This document shows positions 44,527 through 54,281 of a stretch of 64,000 nucleotides of DNA, piece by piece (position 1 is the stretch's first letter; every line of letters starts with the position of its first letter). The stretch is from NCBI GenBank assembly GCA_910574345.1, contig CAJSZV010000017.1:1-64000 (forward strand), in the 5' to 3' direction. The notes under the pieces were generated by a model. The model worked only from the letters and a program-made list of their open reading frames with translations, did not search any database and was not told where the DNA came from. The position numbers and the translations under genes were made by a program. Source of the DNA: Clostridiaceae bacterium. Lineage in GTDB: Bacteria; Bacillota; Clostridia; Lachnospirales; Lachnospiraceae.

Positions 44527-45447
44527 CTACTCAAGCTGGACACGAGGGTCAACTACTGCGTATAAAAGGTCAACCACCAGATTGGTAATGCCCACAATAA
44601 CAGAGACAACAATAATGCATCCGACTACAATGGGGATGTCTTTTGACTTCACCGCCGCGCTTAAAAAAGACCCGATGCCAGGAAACGCATAGACCGTTTC
44701 AGCCACGAGGGAACCGCCTACAATGTTGGAGAATCCCACGCCGATCTGTGTAATTACCTGGAGAAGAGAGTTTCGCAGTGCATGCTTTACAATAACTACG
44801 CTTTCTTTATTCCCCTTGGCCCTGGCAGTCCGCACATAGTCGGAACGAATGACGTCCAAAAGCCATGTCCTTGTCATACGGCTGTTCCCTGCAAGCATGC
44901 CGCCGGTCAGGGACATAATGGGCAGGATAAATGCCTTCCAGGAACCGGCTCCTGAAGCAGGGAGCCATCCTAGTTTAAGGGAAAAGAACAGCTGATACAT
45001 CATTCCCAGCCAGAATGTAGGCGCTGCCGACAAAAGCAGGGCAAAAAAGGTAATGATGTAATCCGGCATATGGTTATGGCGAACCGCCGCATAAACACCG
45101 GCAGGAATTCCTATAACTACCGCCACAATGGTTGAAAGCACGGCTAATGTCAAGGTATAGGGCAGACGATGGGAAAACTCGTTAAGCACGTCAAATCCCT
45201 GATACCAGGATTTGCCGAAATCCCCTCTCACGGCTTTTAACATGTACTGCACATACTGAATAAGAACCGGCTGGTCCAGTCCAAGTTCCGCGCGTTTCGC
45301 GGCAATATCCGCTTCTGTCGCCTCAACCCCCAGCATCATAACTGCCGGATCGCCGGGGGAGACTGACAACACAAGAAACACCAGAAACGTAATACCTATA
45401 ATTACCGGAATAAGAAGCAAGAGGCGTTTTAACGTATATTTGAGCAT
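44527..45447 (-). CDS. Peptide-type ABC importer permease, OppB/DppB
   Basis: A 306-residue permease: six helices, N-terminal LKRLLLLIPVIIGITFLVF, the G-D-P segment SPGDPAVMMLG, and the EAA-like loop YVRTARAKGNKESVVIVKHAL. FPGIGSFLSAAVKSKDIPIV near the C-terminus is a standard family landmark. GGAGG precedes the ATG. Opp/Dpp channels carry peptides but also nickel, opines and oligosaccharides, so the neighbouring enzymes are better clues to cargo than the transporter itself. Confidence 0.93.
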   Translation of the reverse strand: MLKYTLKRLLLLIPVIIGITFLVFLVLSVSPGDPAVMMLGVEATEADIAAKRAELGLDQPVLIQYVQYMLKAVRGDFGKSWYQGFDVLNEFSHRLPYTLTLAVLSTIVAVVIGIPAGVYAAVRHNHMPDYIITFFALLLSAAPTFWLGMMYQLFFSLKLGWLPASGAGSWKAFILPIMSLTGGMLAGNSRMTRTWLLDVIRSDYVRTARAKGNKESVVIVKHALRNSLLQVITQIGVGFSNIVGGSLVAETVYAFPGIGSFLSAAVKSKDIPIVVGCIIVVSVIVGITNLVVDLLYAVVDPRVQLE

Positions 45448-45480
45448 ATTTTCCTCCTTTGGGAATCAGGAAGCGGGCTC

Positions 45481-47145
45481 TTATTTCCAGCTCCAGTCTT
45501 TTACTCTCCAGGTACCGTTCGTATTGATCTTTACCCCTTCTAAGTTCTTGTTAAATGCCACGCAGCTGTTCTTGCAGTAAACGGGCACGTCATATGCCTG
45601 TTCGTTGATAATGTCCGCCAGTTTAGCCATACAGTCCTTACGGTCCTGTCCTGCGGCAACATTGGCGTCAAAACAGATATTCTGTAAATTCTCCCAATCA
45701 GGGGCAGGCCAGATGGGGCCTTCCGAGCCCTGTACGCACCAGAAACTGTTCAATGTGGAGACATCACAGAGACTTCCCGTGGTGCTGTTGAGCATGAGAT
45801 CGTAGTTGCCGCTTTTCTGGTTGGCAACATTGGTGCCTGTATCCGTGGCTATGATCTCAATATTAATGCCTACATTCAAAAGCTGTCCCTGGATAATCTG
45901 GCAGGCTCTCTCCTCCACTGTGCCGGAAACACAGATCAGCTGCAAAGGAGCGCCGTTGTAATTGGAGTTTGCTAGGTATTCTTTGGCCTTCTCCACGTCG
46001 CCGGCAGGCGGGATAGTCACAAAGGATCCCTCGTCAGGCGCGCCGTTAAAGAAATAAGGAGCATCCATATCAATGGTAATGCCTTCGCCGCTGAGAGCCC
46101 CGATTACGATCTCTTCTTTATTGATTCCATACTGTATGGCCTTGCGCAGATTATAGTCTGTGGCCAGTTCCGGATTGGTATCCCGGCAGTTGTACAGAAG
46201 AAGGGATCTGGATGTGGACTGGGATGTAATATATGTAGCGTTGTCATTTTCCGTCAGCTGTTGGCAGGAAGCAATATCCGCCAGATTGATAAAGTCAATA
46301 TCACCGGATTTCAGGGAAATAAAGGATGTGGTAACATTGGCTACGGGACGGATGCGGACGGTCTTGATTGCAGGTTCTCCCTCAAAGTAATCAGGGAATG
46401 CCTTTAATACAATCTCCTGTCCGCTGACGCGGGACTCGAACATATAAGGGCCGGTTCCGATAGGTTTCTCCATGTATCCTTCTGATCCCACTTCTTCATA
46501 ATACTTTTTACAGATAATCGAACCGACTCTTGAAGTCGTCTCCGAGGGGAAACCGTCAAAGGGGCTGGTCAGAACAAATTTCACCGTATAGTCGTCGACA
46601 ACAACAGCCTCTTTAAAATTAATCAACAGATTGGTAGTAAGGTTGGGGTTCTTCTCTGCACAGAGATTATAGGTAAAAGCCACATCCTCAGCCGTCATGT
46701 GCTCCCCGTTATGGAAATAAACATCGTCTCTTAAGTGGAACGTGTATTCCAGTCCGTCGTCTGACTTTTCATAATCCGTAGCCAGCCATGGCACACAGTT
46801 TCCTTCCTCATCCATCCAGAGCAGATAACTGTAGATATTATAGATAACCGGTGAATCCTTAGCCATGGCAGAACTGTAGGTTGAGTCCTGGCAGATAAAT
46901 ACCGTAGGCTCGCTGGAGGTTATGATAATCACCTCGTCTTTTCCCGATGGGGATGCCTCTTCCTTTGAAGTGGCTGCATCCTCTGTCTTCTTATCTGCTG
47001 CCGTGGTTGCTGCTGCCTGGGTACTCCCGGCTGTTCCCCCGCCTGTGCTGCCGCCGCCGTTCTGGCTGCATGCGGCAAGAGCTGACACTGCCAACAGAGC
47101 TGCCAGTGCAAGGGCGCTTACTTTGTTCCATCTGCTTTTCTTCAT
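45481..47145 (-). CDS. Peptide-type ABC importer substrate-binding lipoprotein (SBP_bac_5)
   Basis: A 554-residue extracellular binding protein. The signal peptide ends at lipobox SALAAC (Cys26), then a Gly/Thr/Ala/Lys/Glu-rich tether to about 70. Family 5 landmarks include CVPWLATDYEKSDDGLEYTF, FHLRDDVYFHNGEHMTAEDVAF and LRKAIQYGINKEEIV. The ligand pocket of this family can take peptides, glycosides or metal chelates, so no substrate is assigned. It follows the PH-domain gene by 49 bp and is the first transporter gene in the operon. Confidence 0.9.
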   Translation of the reverse strand: MKKSRWNKVSALALAALLAVSALAACSQNGGGSTGGGTAGSTQAAATTAADKKTEDAATSKEEASPSGKDEVIIITSSEPTVFICQDSTYSSAMAKDSPVIYNIYSYLLWMDEEGNCVPWLATDYEKSDDGLEYTFHLRDDVYFHNGEHMTAEDVAFTYNLCAEKNPNLTTNLLINFKEAVVVDDYTVKFVLTSPFDGFPSETTSRVGSIICKKYYEEVGSEGYMEKPIGTGPYMFESRVSGQEIVLKAFPDYFEGEPAIKTVRIRPVANVTTSFISLKSGDIDFINLADIASCQQLTENDNATYITSQSTSRSLLLYNCRDTNPELATDYNLRKAIQYGINKEEIVIGALSGEGITIDMDAPYFFNGAPDEGSFVTIPPAGDVEKAKEYLANSNYNGAPLQLICVSGTVEERACQIIQGQLLNVGINIEIIATDTGTNVANQKSGNYDLMLNSTTGSLCDVSTLNSFWCVQGSEGPIWPAPDWENLQNICFDANVAAGQDRKDCMAKLADIINEQAYDVPVYCKNSCVAFNKNLEGVKINTNGTWRVKDWSWK

Positions 47146-47194
47146 GTTTGTTCCTCCTTATCATTTTTATATTTTGTATTTATCACTATCTTTT

Positions 47195-47689
47195 TCACGT
47201 CTTGGCCGCCAATTCATCCCTGCTTTCACGGATGGCATCCAGAACATACTGCCCGTTGTAAAGCATGGGAAGAATCCGTGTCCGGTTATGAATTTTTAAC
47301 AGAACCTGCCCGTCATACCGGTTCTTCCACATCACCGATGTCCTGCACAATCTCGCCCTGGATACGTCTTTGATGGGATAGGAAATGACTTTTTTCTTCT
47401 TTCCGAGAAAATTACATCTGCGGTACAAAATGCGCTCATTGGTAACGCATACAAATTCCTTTTGGCACAAGACCAGGGCCCACAATGCTCCATAAGAAAA
47501 CATGCATCCCGCTATAAATTCCACCCAGAATCCGGCGGAGGCAAATCCTCTTATCACCGGTTCCGCCACGCATGGAATCCCCAGAATCAGCAGTGCGGCG
47601 CCAGTCAATGCCTGATACTTCCGGCCGGAATGTTCTACAATTCTCTCTCCCTGCCCCAATTCCTTTTCAAGTCCAAGCTGTCTCTCCAT
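47195..47689 (-). CDS. Membrane-anchored bacterial PH-domain protein
   Basis: A protein of about 164 residues. ATG 47689 has GGAGGTGTT upstream and lies inside the end of the DUF2877 gene (23-bp overlap); the longer frame from 47728 is rejected. Two helices (about 30-50 and 55-80) lead into a PH-like (DUF304/YdbT) domain: FVCVTNERILYRRC, then KKKVISYPIKDVSRARL. The domain is usually of unknown function. Its coupling to the operon by overlap is clear, but its role there is not. Confidence 0.7.
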   Translation of the reverse strand: MERQLGLEKELGQGERIVEHSGRKYQALTGAALLILGIPCVAEPVIRGFASAGFWVEFIAGCMFSYGALWALVLCQKEFVCVTNERILYRRCNFLGKKKKVISYPIKDVSRARLCRTSVMWKNRYDGQVLLKIHNRTRILPMLYNGQYVLDAIRESRDELAAKT

Positions 47690-48578
47690 CCAACACCTCC
47701 AAAAGTCGAAAGGCTTCTGCAATTCCAAGCAAAGTATCCGCCCCTGTAGTTCCCCCGATTTGAGCCAGGCCTTCTAAGTCTTCCAGCTTTATGGCTTTTA
47801 TCAGAGGCTGGCTTAAAAACCCCTGCTCCATGGCCCACAATTCACTGTAGCCATAGATTGTCGTCCTCTGCGCCAGCCTTGTAAGCCCTCCTGCGGCCTC
47901 TTCGTACACCTGGCTGTGCCTGCCTTTATACCTCATCTTCATGGTTCCCCAGAACCCGGTGAGAAAATCATCGCCTGAGGGCGTCAGGCCTGTACCAAAG
48001 CCGACCAGGCCTTCCTGTGCCTCCTCCATAAGCGAAAGGTCTGCCCTGAGCACTCCCTGCCTGAGAAGTTTCACGCTCTGTGCGAACCGGTAAAAATATC
48101 CAAAATCCCCTGGTTCTTCTCCCATGCTCCATCCCAGCGTTCCAAGAACCAGGGAGGATCCTGTTTCTCTTCTGCACCGATTCAGCTCATGTTTTAACTG
48201 TCTCAGGCCTTGGGCATAGGCCTCTGTGCCAAGGGCAGGCAGCTTTTTTATAGTTAAATCCTGCCACTGCCTGACCTTGTTTGTATCACAGCCTATACGG
48301 TTTCCAAACAAGAGCCTGTCACCCTGCCAGGTCACTTCCTCGCCGAGAACCTGCCGCCACTCATCGGGCCTGTATTCTGAAAGGACACCGCCTAGGGGAA
48401 CGGCAATATGATCTTTTTCAAGCATTACTGCCAGCCCGCTACAGGCAACTGCCAGGGCGGATGAGAAAACGCCGCACACCTTTCCGCCTTGTCTCAGCAT
48501 CTGCTCTGCATAAGGTGAAATCCAAAGCAGTTCCTTTAAGTCCCCTCTGTCTTTCTTACTCAATGACAATGATGTCAT
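47667..48578 (-). CDS. DUF2877 protein, AllH/YlbF-like subunit
   Basis: A 303-residue protein of the DUF2877 family. The two family signatures are clear: GLVGFGTGLTPSGDDFLTG in the middle and IGGTTGADTLLGI at the C-terminus. In E. coli the homologue YlbF (AllH) acts with FdrA (AllF) and YlbE (AllG) as oxamic transcarbamylase, which phosphorolyses oxalurate to oxamate and carbamoyl phosphate. The other two subunits are encoded in the same operon (54274-55848 and 52875-54281), separated from this gene by two hydrolases. Its start overlaps the preceding hydrolase by 23 bp. The exact reaction here is uncertain because the expected carbamate kinase is missing. Confidence 0.85.
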   Translation of the reverse strand: MTSLSLSKKDRGDLKELLWISPYAEQMLRQGGKVCGVFSSALAVACSGLAVMLEKDHIAVPLGGVLSEYRPDEWRQVLGEEVTWQGDRLLFGNRIGCDTNKVRQWQDLTIKKLPALGTEAYAQGLRQLKHELNRCRRETGSSLVLGTLGWSMGEEPGDFGYFYRFAQSVKLLRQGVLRADLSLMEEAQEGLVGFGTGLTPSGDDFLTGFWGTMKMRYKGRHSQVYEEAAGGLTRLAQRTTIYGYSELWAMEQGFLSQPLIKAIKLEDLEGLAQIGGTTGADTLLGIAEAFRLLEVLDGETAWT

Positions 48579-50694
48579 GATCCGGAACCTGATCGATGGT
48601 AAAGAACAGCTTCCCCTTTTCTACGGTAAAAGGAATATCCTCGTCCCGGCTTTGTACACGGACACGTTTCACCTTCCTGTCCCCCAGGACAATCCACACC
48701 TTCTGCGAACCTACGGGATAGATTTCCTCCACGCATCCCGGCCATTTCCCCATACCGGAATGATTGAGTATATGAAGAATCAGACGGCTCTCCTCATTCT
48801 GGGAAAACAGTTTGCAATCCAGTTCGCCCGGACCTTCCACACTGAAGATGCGGTTTTCTTCTCCAAGGGCCCATTTAATCGCGTTGCAGAGCAGATCCCC
48901 GAAATCCGCAAAGTAGGTTTCTCCGTACCGCCGGTCGTAATCCGCCGCGAAATATACAACCCGTCCTCCGTACCCTGTCTCTCCTGCCAAAATTCCGGGA
49001 TAATCGGAAACCCGTTTATCATCATCCATATAGGAGATCTCCGGCGGGTATGTGGGGAAGGTAGGCACCATATGGGCAATGGCCTCCAGTTTGTCTGATG
49101 TCACCTTATAAAATACTCCCTGCAGCCCGATAATGGCAGTATTCTCAAAGCCCTTAAAGATTTCATGACCTGGTTTTGTAAGGCGGATATAATTGTGACA
49201 GGCATTATTATGAATTCTGCCCTGATTTACATCTACGTTAATGGGCTCCTTTTCCTCTCTCCTTATCCCCAAAAGATCATCCAGGGGGAATGTGGTTCTT
49301 GGATAGCCGAATTCGTCAAGCATGCCTGTGGCCCCTGACAGAACCAGGCTCCCGCCGTCTTTTATGAAGGCTTCTAAGGTTTTCAGTTCATCATCGGTCA
49401 AAACCGCAATATCCGGCAGAATCATCAATTTCGTCTTATAAAGTTTCTCCTCCATCTGACGGGAGTCTATGGGGAAGTAAGAGATTCTTCCCCTCTTTAG
49501 GGCCGCTACCATGCCGTTCATGGGATATATGGTTTTTACCTCACAGTCCCCTTTGCCGTAATAGCAGGTATTTCGCAGGCTGCGCACCAAAGCCACGTTG
49601 GAGAGGGGCTTTCTGTGGTACAGATACTCCTCATTCTTTTTATGCCATTTAAAAATCTCCGTTCCATTATCAAAGGCTCTCTGATCTTCCTGGACTCCGC
49701 CGATAAAATGGGTGGATGGAGAGACCCCGCCGATAATGGCCGCCCGCATCCAGGACTGGGTTTCCTCTTTTGCATTGGCTGCTTTCCGCATAAACGTAGC
49801 AAACTGATAGGTGGCAACACTTTCAATTACCAGTGCATCATCGCCGAAAATCTCATGAGTCGACAGACACTGCAGGGAATTGGCGTCAAACCCGTCGGCA
49901 CCCATACGGGCCTGCCCGTCGATCATGGCCGCCTTGTTGAACTTGCCGTACTCCACATAATCCATAATGAGTTCCATAGCGCTCTTTGCATAGGCATCGG
50001 GATGGAGCATTCCCATATACACACAGTCCTCTCCGCCGTATGTAGTAGAAACCTTATTAAACCATGCATACAGATCGGTTCTGCTCTTCTGGCTCCACTC
50101 CATCCAGATACGGAAGGTGCGGTCTTCATAGTCAATCTTTTCCGGAAGTTCCAAACCAGAATATTCTTTAAACTTCCTGCGGCAGTTATCACAGTAACAG
50201 ATAAAGCCTCTCCCGCCTGCCCAGGAATTATCCGCCAGGGCATCCGGGTGGTATGTCTCGATGATCTCCTTGATTACGCCTGCCAGCTGCTCACCGAAAT
50301 AGCCGCCGTTGTAACAGGTATAGTATCGTCCCTCTGTATGTACAATGGGATTGCCTTCCCTGTCCTTACAGAACCAGTCCGGATGAACCTGGTACAGTTC
50401 TTCCGTAGCCTGGTTGCTGTCCATCCTGGCCACCACCACCAGGCCCTCTTCCCTGGCAGCTTCACAGAAATCCTTAAAATAATCTCTGTCTCCCAAATAT
50501 TTTGCCCGATACTGGTAAGGATTGCTGCTTGGATAATAGGCTACAGTTCCCGCCGCGTTTATAATAGTTCCCTGAATTCCATTGTCTCTCCAGTATTTGC
50601 GCCATACGTCCAAATCGCAGTCCCTTGGGTCATTCTCAACGGAATTCACCTGCATCCAGCGATAAGCCCTCTGATGCCAAGGTATCTTATTCAT
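48556..50694 (-). CDS. GHL6-type putative glycosidase with beta-galactosidase trimerisation-like domain (copy A)
   Basis: A 712-residue protein; ATG 50694 follows GGAGGAAGG and overlaps the stop of copy B (ATGA). The N-terminal 330 residues form a TIM-barrel-like GHL6 (hypothetical glycosyl hydrolase 6) domain: WMQVNSVENDPRDCD, INAAGTVAYYPSSNPYQYRA and RMDSNQATEELYQVHPDWF. The clustered Cys motif FICYCDNCRRKF (C-x-C-x2-C) may bind a metal. From about 390 comes a region like the beta-galactosidase trimerisation domain (LPDIAVLTDDELKTLEAF, then VVYFAADYDRRYGE), and a C-terminal beta domain. There is no signal peptide, so it acts on imported substrate. The activity is not known; Asp/Glu candidates are in ADNSWAGG and VIESVATYQFA. 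Confidence 0.75.
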   Translation of the reverse strand: MNKIPWHQRAYRWMQVNSVENDPRDCDLDVWRKYWRDNGIQGTIINAAGTVAYYPSSNPYQYRAKYLGDRDYFKDFCEAAREEGLVVVARMDSNQATEELYQVHPDWFCKDREGNPIVHTEGRYYTCYNGGYFGEQLAGVIKEIIETYHPDALADNSWAGGRGFICYCDNCRRKFKEYSGLELPEKIDYEDRTFRIWMEWSQKSRTDLYAWFNKVSTTYGGEDCVYMGMLHPDAYAKSAMELIMDYVEYGKFNKAAMIDGQARMGADGFDANSLQCLSTHEIFGDDALVIESVATYQFATFMRKAANAKEETQSWMRAAIIGGVSPSTHFIGGVQEDQRAFDNGTEIFKWHKKNEEYLYHRKPLSNVALVRSLRNTCYYGKGDCEVKTIYPMNGMVAALKRGRISYFPIDSRQMEEKLYKTKLMILPDIAVLTDDELKTLEAFIKDGGSLVLSGATGMLDEFGYPRTTFPLDDLLGIRREEKEPINVDVNQGRIHNNACHNYIRLTKPGHEIFKGFENTAIIGLQGVFYKVTSDKLEAIAHMVPTFPTYPPEISYMDDDKRVSDYPGILAGETGYGGRVVYFAADYDRRYGETYFADFGDLLCNAIKWALGEENRIFSVEGPGELDCKLFSQNEESRLILHILNHSGMGKWPGCVEEIYPVGSQKVWIVLGDRKVKRVRVQSRDEDIPFTVEKGKLFFTIDQVPDHDIIVIE

Positions 50695-52862
50695 TTGCCT
50701 TCCTCCTTGTTGTACCATTCAATAACCAGTAGTTCCTGGTCTGTAATTTCATTTAATACAAACTCTGCCCATCCGTTCTCTTCCCTGAATTCCAGCTCCT
50801 GTCCGGCATTGCGGGCACAGACTCTTTTGATCTTTCTGTCTCCTACGGCAATTCTGATCTTCTCCGGGCCCACAGGGTAGAATTCCTCCACGCTTCCCGG
50901 CCACTTTGAAAGACCTGAATGATTGAGAATCTGCATCACATACCGCCTGTCTTTCTCCTGGATAAACAGCTTGCCGTCAAGTTCTCCTTTTCCTTCTATA
51001 GAAAAGGGGAGATTCTCCTCGCCTAAAGCCCACTTAACTGCGTTGCACAGCAAATCCCCATAGTCCGGGAAAAGCGTTTCGCCGTAAGCCCTGTCATAAT
51101 CTGCCGCAAAGTATACCACCCGTCCTCCTAGTCCCGTCTCTCCTGCCAGAATGGCCGGATACCCGGAAGTTCTTTTGCCATCATCCATATAGGAGATCTC
51201 CGGCGGGTATATAGGAAACGGCGGAATCATATGGGCAATCCCTTTGAGCCTTTCTGACGTCACCTGGTAACAATCACCGTGGAGGCCAAGAATGGAGGTT
51301 CTCTCAAATCCTTTCCATACAGGATGTCCCGGTTCTGTAATGCGGATGTAATTATGATGCCTGAAGTTGCTTAAATCTTTCAAACCGTCAGGCTGATAAA
51401 GAAAGGCCAAGGGTTCTTTTTCTTCCCTTTCGATTCCCATCCGTTTATCAAGGGGGAAGGATGTCCGCTTAAATCCCCACTCGTCAAGCATTCCCGTAGC
51501 TCCGGTCACAACTAAGCTTCCGCCCTTTAGGACAAAGGCGTCTATACTATTTAGTTCCTCATCTGTCAGCACTGCAATATTGGGAAGAATCAAAAGCTTT
51601 CCTTTAGAAGATTTCTCTTTGATCTGGCGGGCATCAATGGGGAAAAAGGGAATCCGCCCTCTCTTTAAGGCAGCCATCATTCCTCTGTAGTGCACCTCTG
51701 TTTTCTGTTCATTGTCCTCCTGCCCGAAAAAGCAGGTATTCCGAAAACTGCGCACCAGGCCTACATTGGCCACTGCCTTCCGGTTATACAGATACTCCTC
51801 ATTGTCTCTGTGCCATCTGAATATCTTCTCACCGTTTTCAAAAGCTCTCCTGTCTTCCTGGACTCCCCCGATAAAATGGGTGGAAGGGCTGATTCCTCCC
51901 GCCAGGGCTGACCTCATCCATGACTCCGTCTCCGCCTGGGTATTCGCGCTTTTCCTCAGCATCCGGGGAGCCAGGGCATAGGTGGCCACACTTTCCAATA
52001 TTAAGGTATCATCTCCGAATATCTCATGCATTGCCAGGCCCTGGGTGGAATTGCTGTCAAATCCCCAGGCATTCATACGGATCTGTCCGTCAATCATCAC
52101 CGCCTTGTTAAACCGGCTGTATTCCACCTCGTCCATGACCCGTTCCAGCAGGCCTTTTTCATAAGAAATTTTAAACATGCCTAAATAGATACAGTCTTCC
52201 CCGCCAAGTCCTGTCGTCAGTTTATGAAACCACTCATACCGCTCTACCCTGCATCTCTGGTTCCACTCCATCCATATCCGGAACGTCCTGCTTTCATAAT
52301 CTTCGAACTCCGGCAGTTCCAAACCGGAGTATTCCCGAAACTGCCTGCGGCAGCAATCACAGTAACAGATAAAACCTCTGGGACCCGTAGCCGTATTGTC
52401 CGCCACTGCATCGGGCTCATATCTTTCAATGATCTCTTTTACAACACCTCTCATCTGCCCTTCATAATATCCGCCGTTGATGCAGGTGTAATACCGCCCT
52501 GGCGTCTGGCTTACGGGTTTTCCTTCTTTATCCTTACAGAACCAATCCGGATGTACCTGATACAGCTCTGCCAGCGCCTGGTTGCTGTCAATACGGGCGA
52601 TTACCGCCAGCCCCTCTTCCTTTGCCGCCTGACAAAAATCCGCCACATAGTCCCGGTCTCCCAAAAACTTTGCACGATACTGGTAAGGGTTAGCGCTTGG
52701 ATAATAGCCTACGGTTCCGGCTGCATTGACAATGGTCCCCTGAATATGGTTCTTCCTCCAATATTCTTTCCACACGTTCAGATCGCAGTCCCTTGGGTCT
52801 GTTTCTGCCGTATTGACCTGATTCCAGCGATGAGCCCATTGATACCAAGGTTTTTTCTCCAT
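50691..52862 (-). CDS. GHL6-type putative glycosidase with beta-galactosidase trimerisation-like domain (copy B)
   Basis: A 723-residue paralogue of the protein encoded by the next gene, collinear along its whole length. ATG 52862 has AAGGAG 8 bp upstream; a GTG at 52868 is less suitable. The same landmarks occur: QVNTAETDPRDCD, VNAAGTVGYYPSANPYQYRA, RIDSNQALAELYQVHPDWF, and FICYCDCCRRQF, in which an extra Cys replaces Asn. The trimerisation-like region again contains LPNIAVLTDEELNSIDAF. The two copies presumably arose by tandem duplication and diverged, either for two linkages or as a hetero-oligomer. Cytosolic; substrate unknown. Confidence 0.75.
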   Translation of the reverse strand: MEKKPWYQWAHRWNQVNTAETDPRDCDLNVWKEYWRKNHIQGTIVNAAGTVGYYPSANPYQYRAKFLGDRDYVADFCQAAKEEGLAVIARIDSNQALAELYQVHPDWFCKDKEGKPVSQTPGRYYTCINGGYYEGQMRGVVKEIIERYEPDAVADNTATGPRGFICYCDCCRRQFREYSGLELPEFEDYESRTFRIWMEWNQRCRVERYEWFHKLTTGLGGEDCIYLGMFKISYEKGLLERVMDEVEYSRFNKAVMIDGQIRMNAWGFDSNSTQGLAMHEIFGDDTLILESVATYALAPRMLRKSANTQAETESWMRSALAGGISPSTHFIGGVQEDRRAFENGEKIFRWHRDNEEYLYNRKAVANVGLVRSFRNTCFFGQEDNEQKTEVHYRGMMAALKRGRIPFFPIDARQIKEKSSKGKLLILPNIAVLTDEELNSIDAFVLKGGSLVVTGATGMLDEWGFKRTSFPLDKRMGIEREEKEPLAFLYQPDGLKDLSNFRHHNYIRITEPGHPVWKGFERTSILGLHGDCYQVTSERLKGIAHMIPPFPIYPPEISYMDDGKRTSGYPAILAGETGLGGRVVYFAADYDRAYGETLFPDYGDLLCNAVKWALGEENLPFSIEGKGELDGKLFIQEKDRRYVMQILNHSGLSKWPGSVEEFYPVGPEKIRIAVGDRKIKRVCARNAGQELEFREENGWAEFVLNEITDQELLVIEWYNKEEGK

Positions 52863-52874
52863 GGTCACGCTCCT

Positions 52875-54281
52875 TTACAGATATCCGTGTTTTCTATAGA
52901 ACTCCCTCATCATATCAACATAGGGTTTTATGGGGAACCGGCCTGCGCCTGCACCGATCTGGCCCCCGTTCTTTGATATAATCCCGCCGTGGCAGATGGG
53001 GGTAATCTGGGTAGTCAGCACTTTCCGGGCATCAATTCCGAGTGGCGGTCCCTGGAAGTTTAACAGAGGAATGGGATAATTGGTATTGGTGCCAAAGGAA
53101 ATCTGGTTCATCTCCAAAGTCTGGTTGATGGCAGCCTGATAATCCCCGTCTCTTAAGCGGAGAACGGCAGGCCCTGCTGCCGCTGCAAAAGCGCCCAGGC
53201 CCACGACTTCGCAGACCGTGCTGTCGCCCATATGCAGGGAAGCGTCCTCATCACCCCACTCTGACGAAAAATACTGTCCGTAATATCTGGGGGCTTCGGT
53301 GGTAAACCATTTATCTCCCGTATCCCCAAACTTAATTCCGTTTCTCACGCCGTTGGAACAGCACATGGTGACCAATGTACAGTATTCCAGGCCCTGAATG
53401 GATTTTAATACGCTCATGGCGGAAGCCATACCCAGGGGATGGAACCAGCGCTCCGTGGCAACCAGCATATCCACACAGGTCTTCATGGTCTCTCTGTCCA
53501 GATCGGATGCCATAAACTTAGGCATCAATTCACTGACCAATATCAGGCTTGCCGCCGTCTGGCGGGTATGAATCTCATCATTCATCTGGAGCGCACGGGC
53601 TATAATGCTGGTGACATTGATGGACCCCTGAGTCTTTAACACCTTGTTCACTGCCGGCGCAAACACATTCTCAATGACCTGAAGGTTCTTCTCAACCTTC
53701 TCATTGTACAGCCCCCACAGGGAAAGCCCGTCGCGTCCCTCAAAAGGAGCACAGTAACCGCGGCGTCCTGTTTTCTTATCCTCACAGATATTCACAATCA
53801 TGGATGCCGTTATAATACCTGCGCCGGCACCGATGCAGTCGAAATCATATGCGGATTTCACTTCGATCTGGCCTGACTCCAATTTCTTTATGGCCTCTTC
53901 CTTTGTCTTGGCCAGACCTTCATGGAGAGCCCCTCCTATGGTGCCGATTCTCTGCAGGCTTCCCATATCCTGCCATGTAATGGGCGGGCCGGAATGGAGG
54001 ATATAATTGGGCTTCATTCCCGGAACCACCTTGATGGCCCTTTCCATTCCGATCCAATGGGACTCACTTGTCAAAAAGATGTCTATGGCTTTCCTGTTCG
54101 CCCTGTCAATTTTTTCATTTATCTCCGGATTCTCAAGAAGCGGTGCAAGCTCCTTATCCACCGGCGGTTTCCAATTGACGGAAACACACTGGCCTCCCTG
54201 GCTTGTGACAGCGTCCCCAAAAGCGGGAAGCCCTACATTGACGGCGGCAATTTTCGAATCAAACAAGGTATGATTACTCAC
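52875..54281 (-). CDS. DUF1116 protein, AllG/YlbE-like subunit
   Basis: A 468-residue DUF1116 protein. I choose GTG 54281, with GGAG 8 bp upstream, over a TTG at 54302; the gene then overlaps FdrA by 8 bp. Landmarks are the N-terminal INVGLPAFGDAV-like stretch (AAVNVGLPAFGDAV), NGVRNGIKFGDTGDKWFTT and FGTNTNYPIPLLNFQGPPLGIDAR (core NYPIPLLNFQGPPLGID). In E. coli YlbE (AllG) is one of three subunits of oxamic transcarbamylase with FdrA and YlbF. It sits directly after FdrA, as in allantoin clusters. Confidence 0.88.
   Translation of the reverse strand: MSNHTLFDSKIAAVNVGLPAFGDAVTSQGGQCVSVNWKPPVDKELAPLLENPEINEKIDRANRKAIDIFLTSESHWIGMERAIKVVPGMKPNYILHSGPPITWQDMGSLQRIGTIGGALHEGLAKTKEEAIKKLESGQIEVKSAYDFDCIGAGAGIITASMIVNICEDKKTGRRGYCAPFEGRDGLSLWGLYNEKVEKNLQVIENVFAPAVNKVLKTQGSINVTSIIARALQMNDEIHTRQTAASLILVSELMPKFMASDLDRETMKTCVDMLVATERWFHPLGMASAMSVLKSIQGLEYCTLVTMCCSNGVRNGIKFGDTGDKWFTTEAPRYYGQYFSSEWGDEDASLHMGDSTVCEVVGLGAFAAAAGPAVLRLRDGDYQAAINQTLEMNQISFGTNTNYPIPLLNFQGPPLGIDARKVLTTQITPICHGGIISKNGGQIGAGAGRFPIKPYVDMMREFYRKHGYL

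Noticed and set aside
49615-50880. Plus-strand open frame of 421 codons across the GHL6 genes
   Set aside because: Antisense to two well-supported hydrolases; the length follows from their codon use. No start signal or motif.
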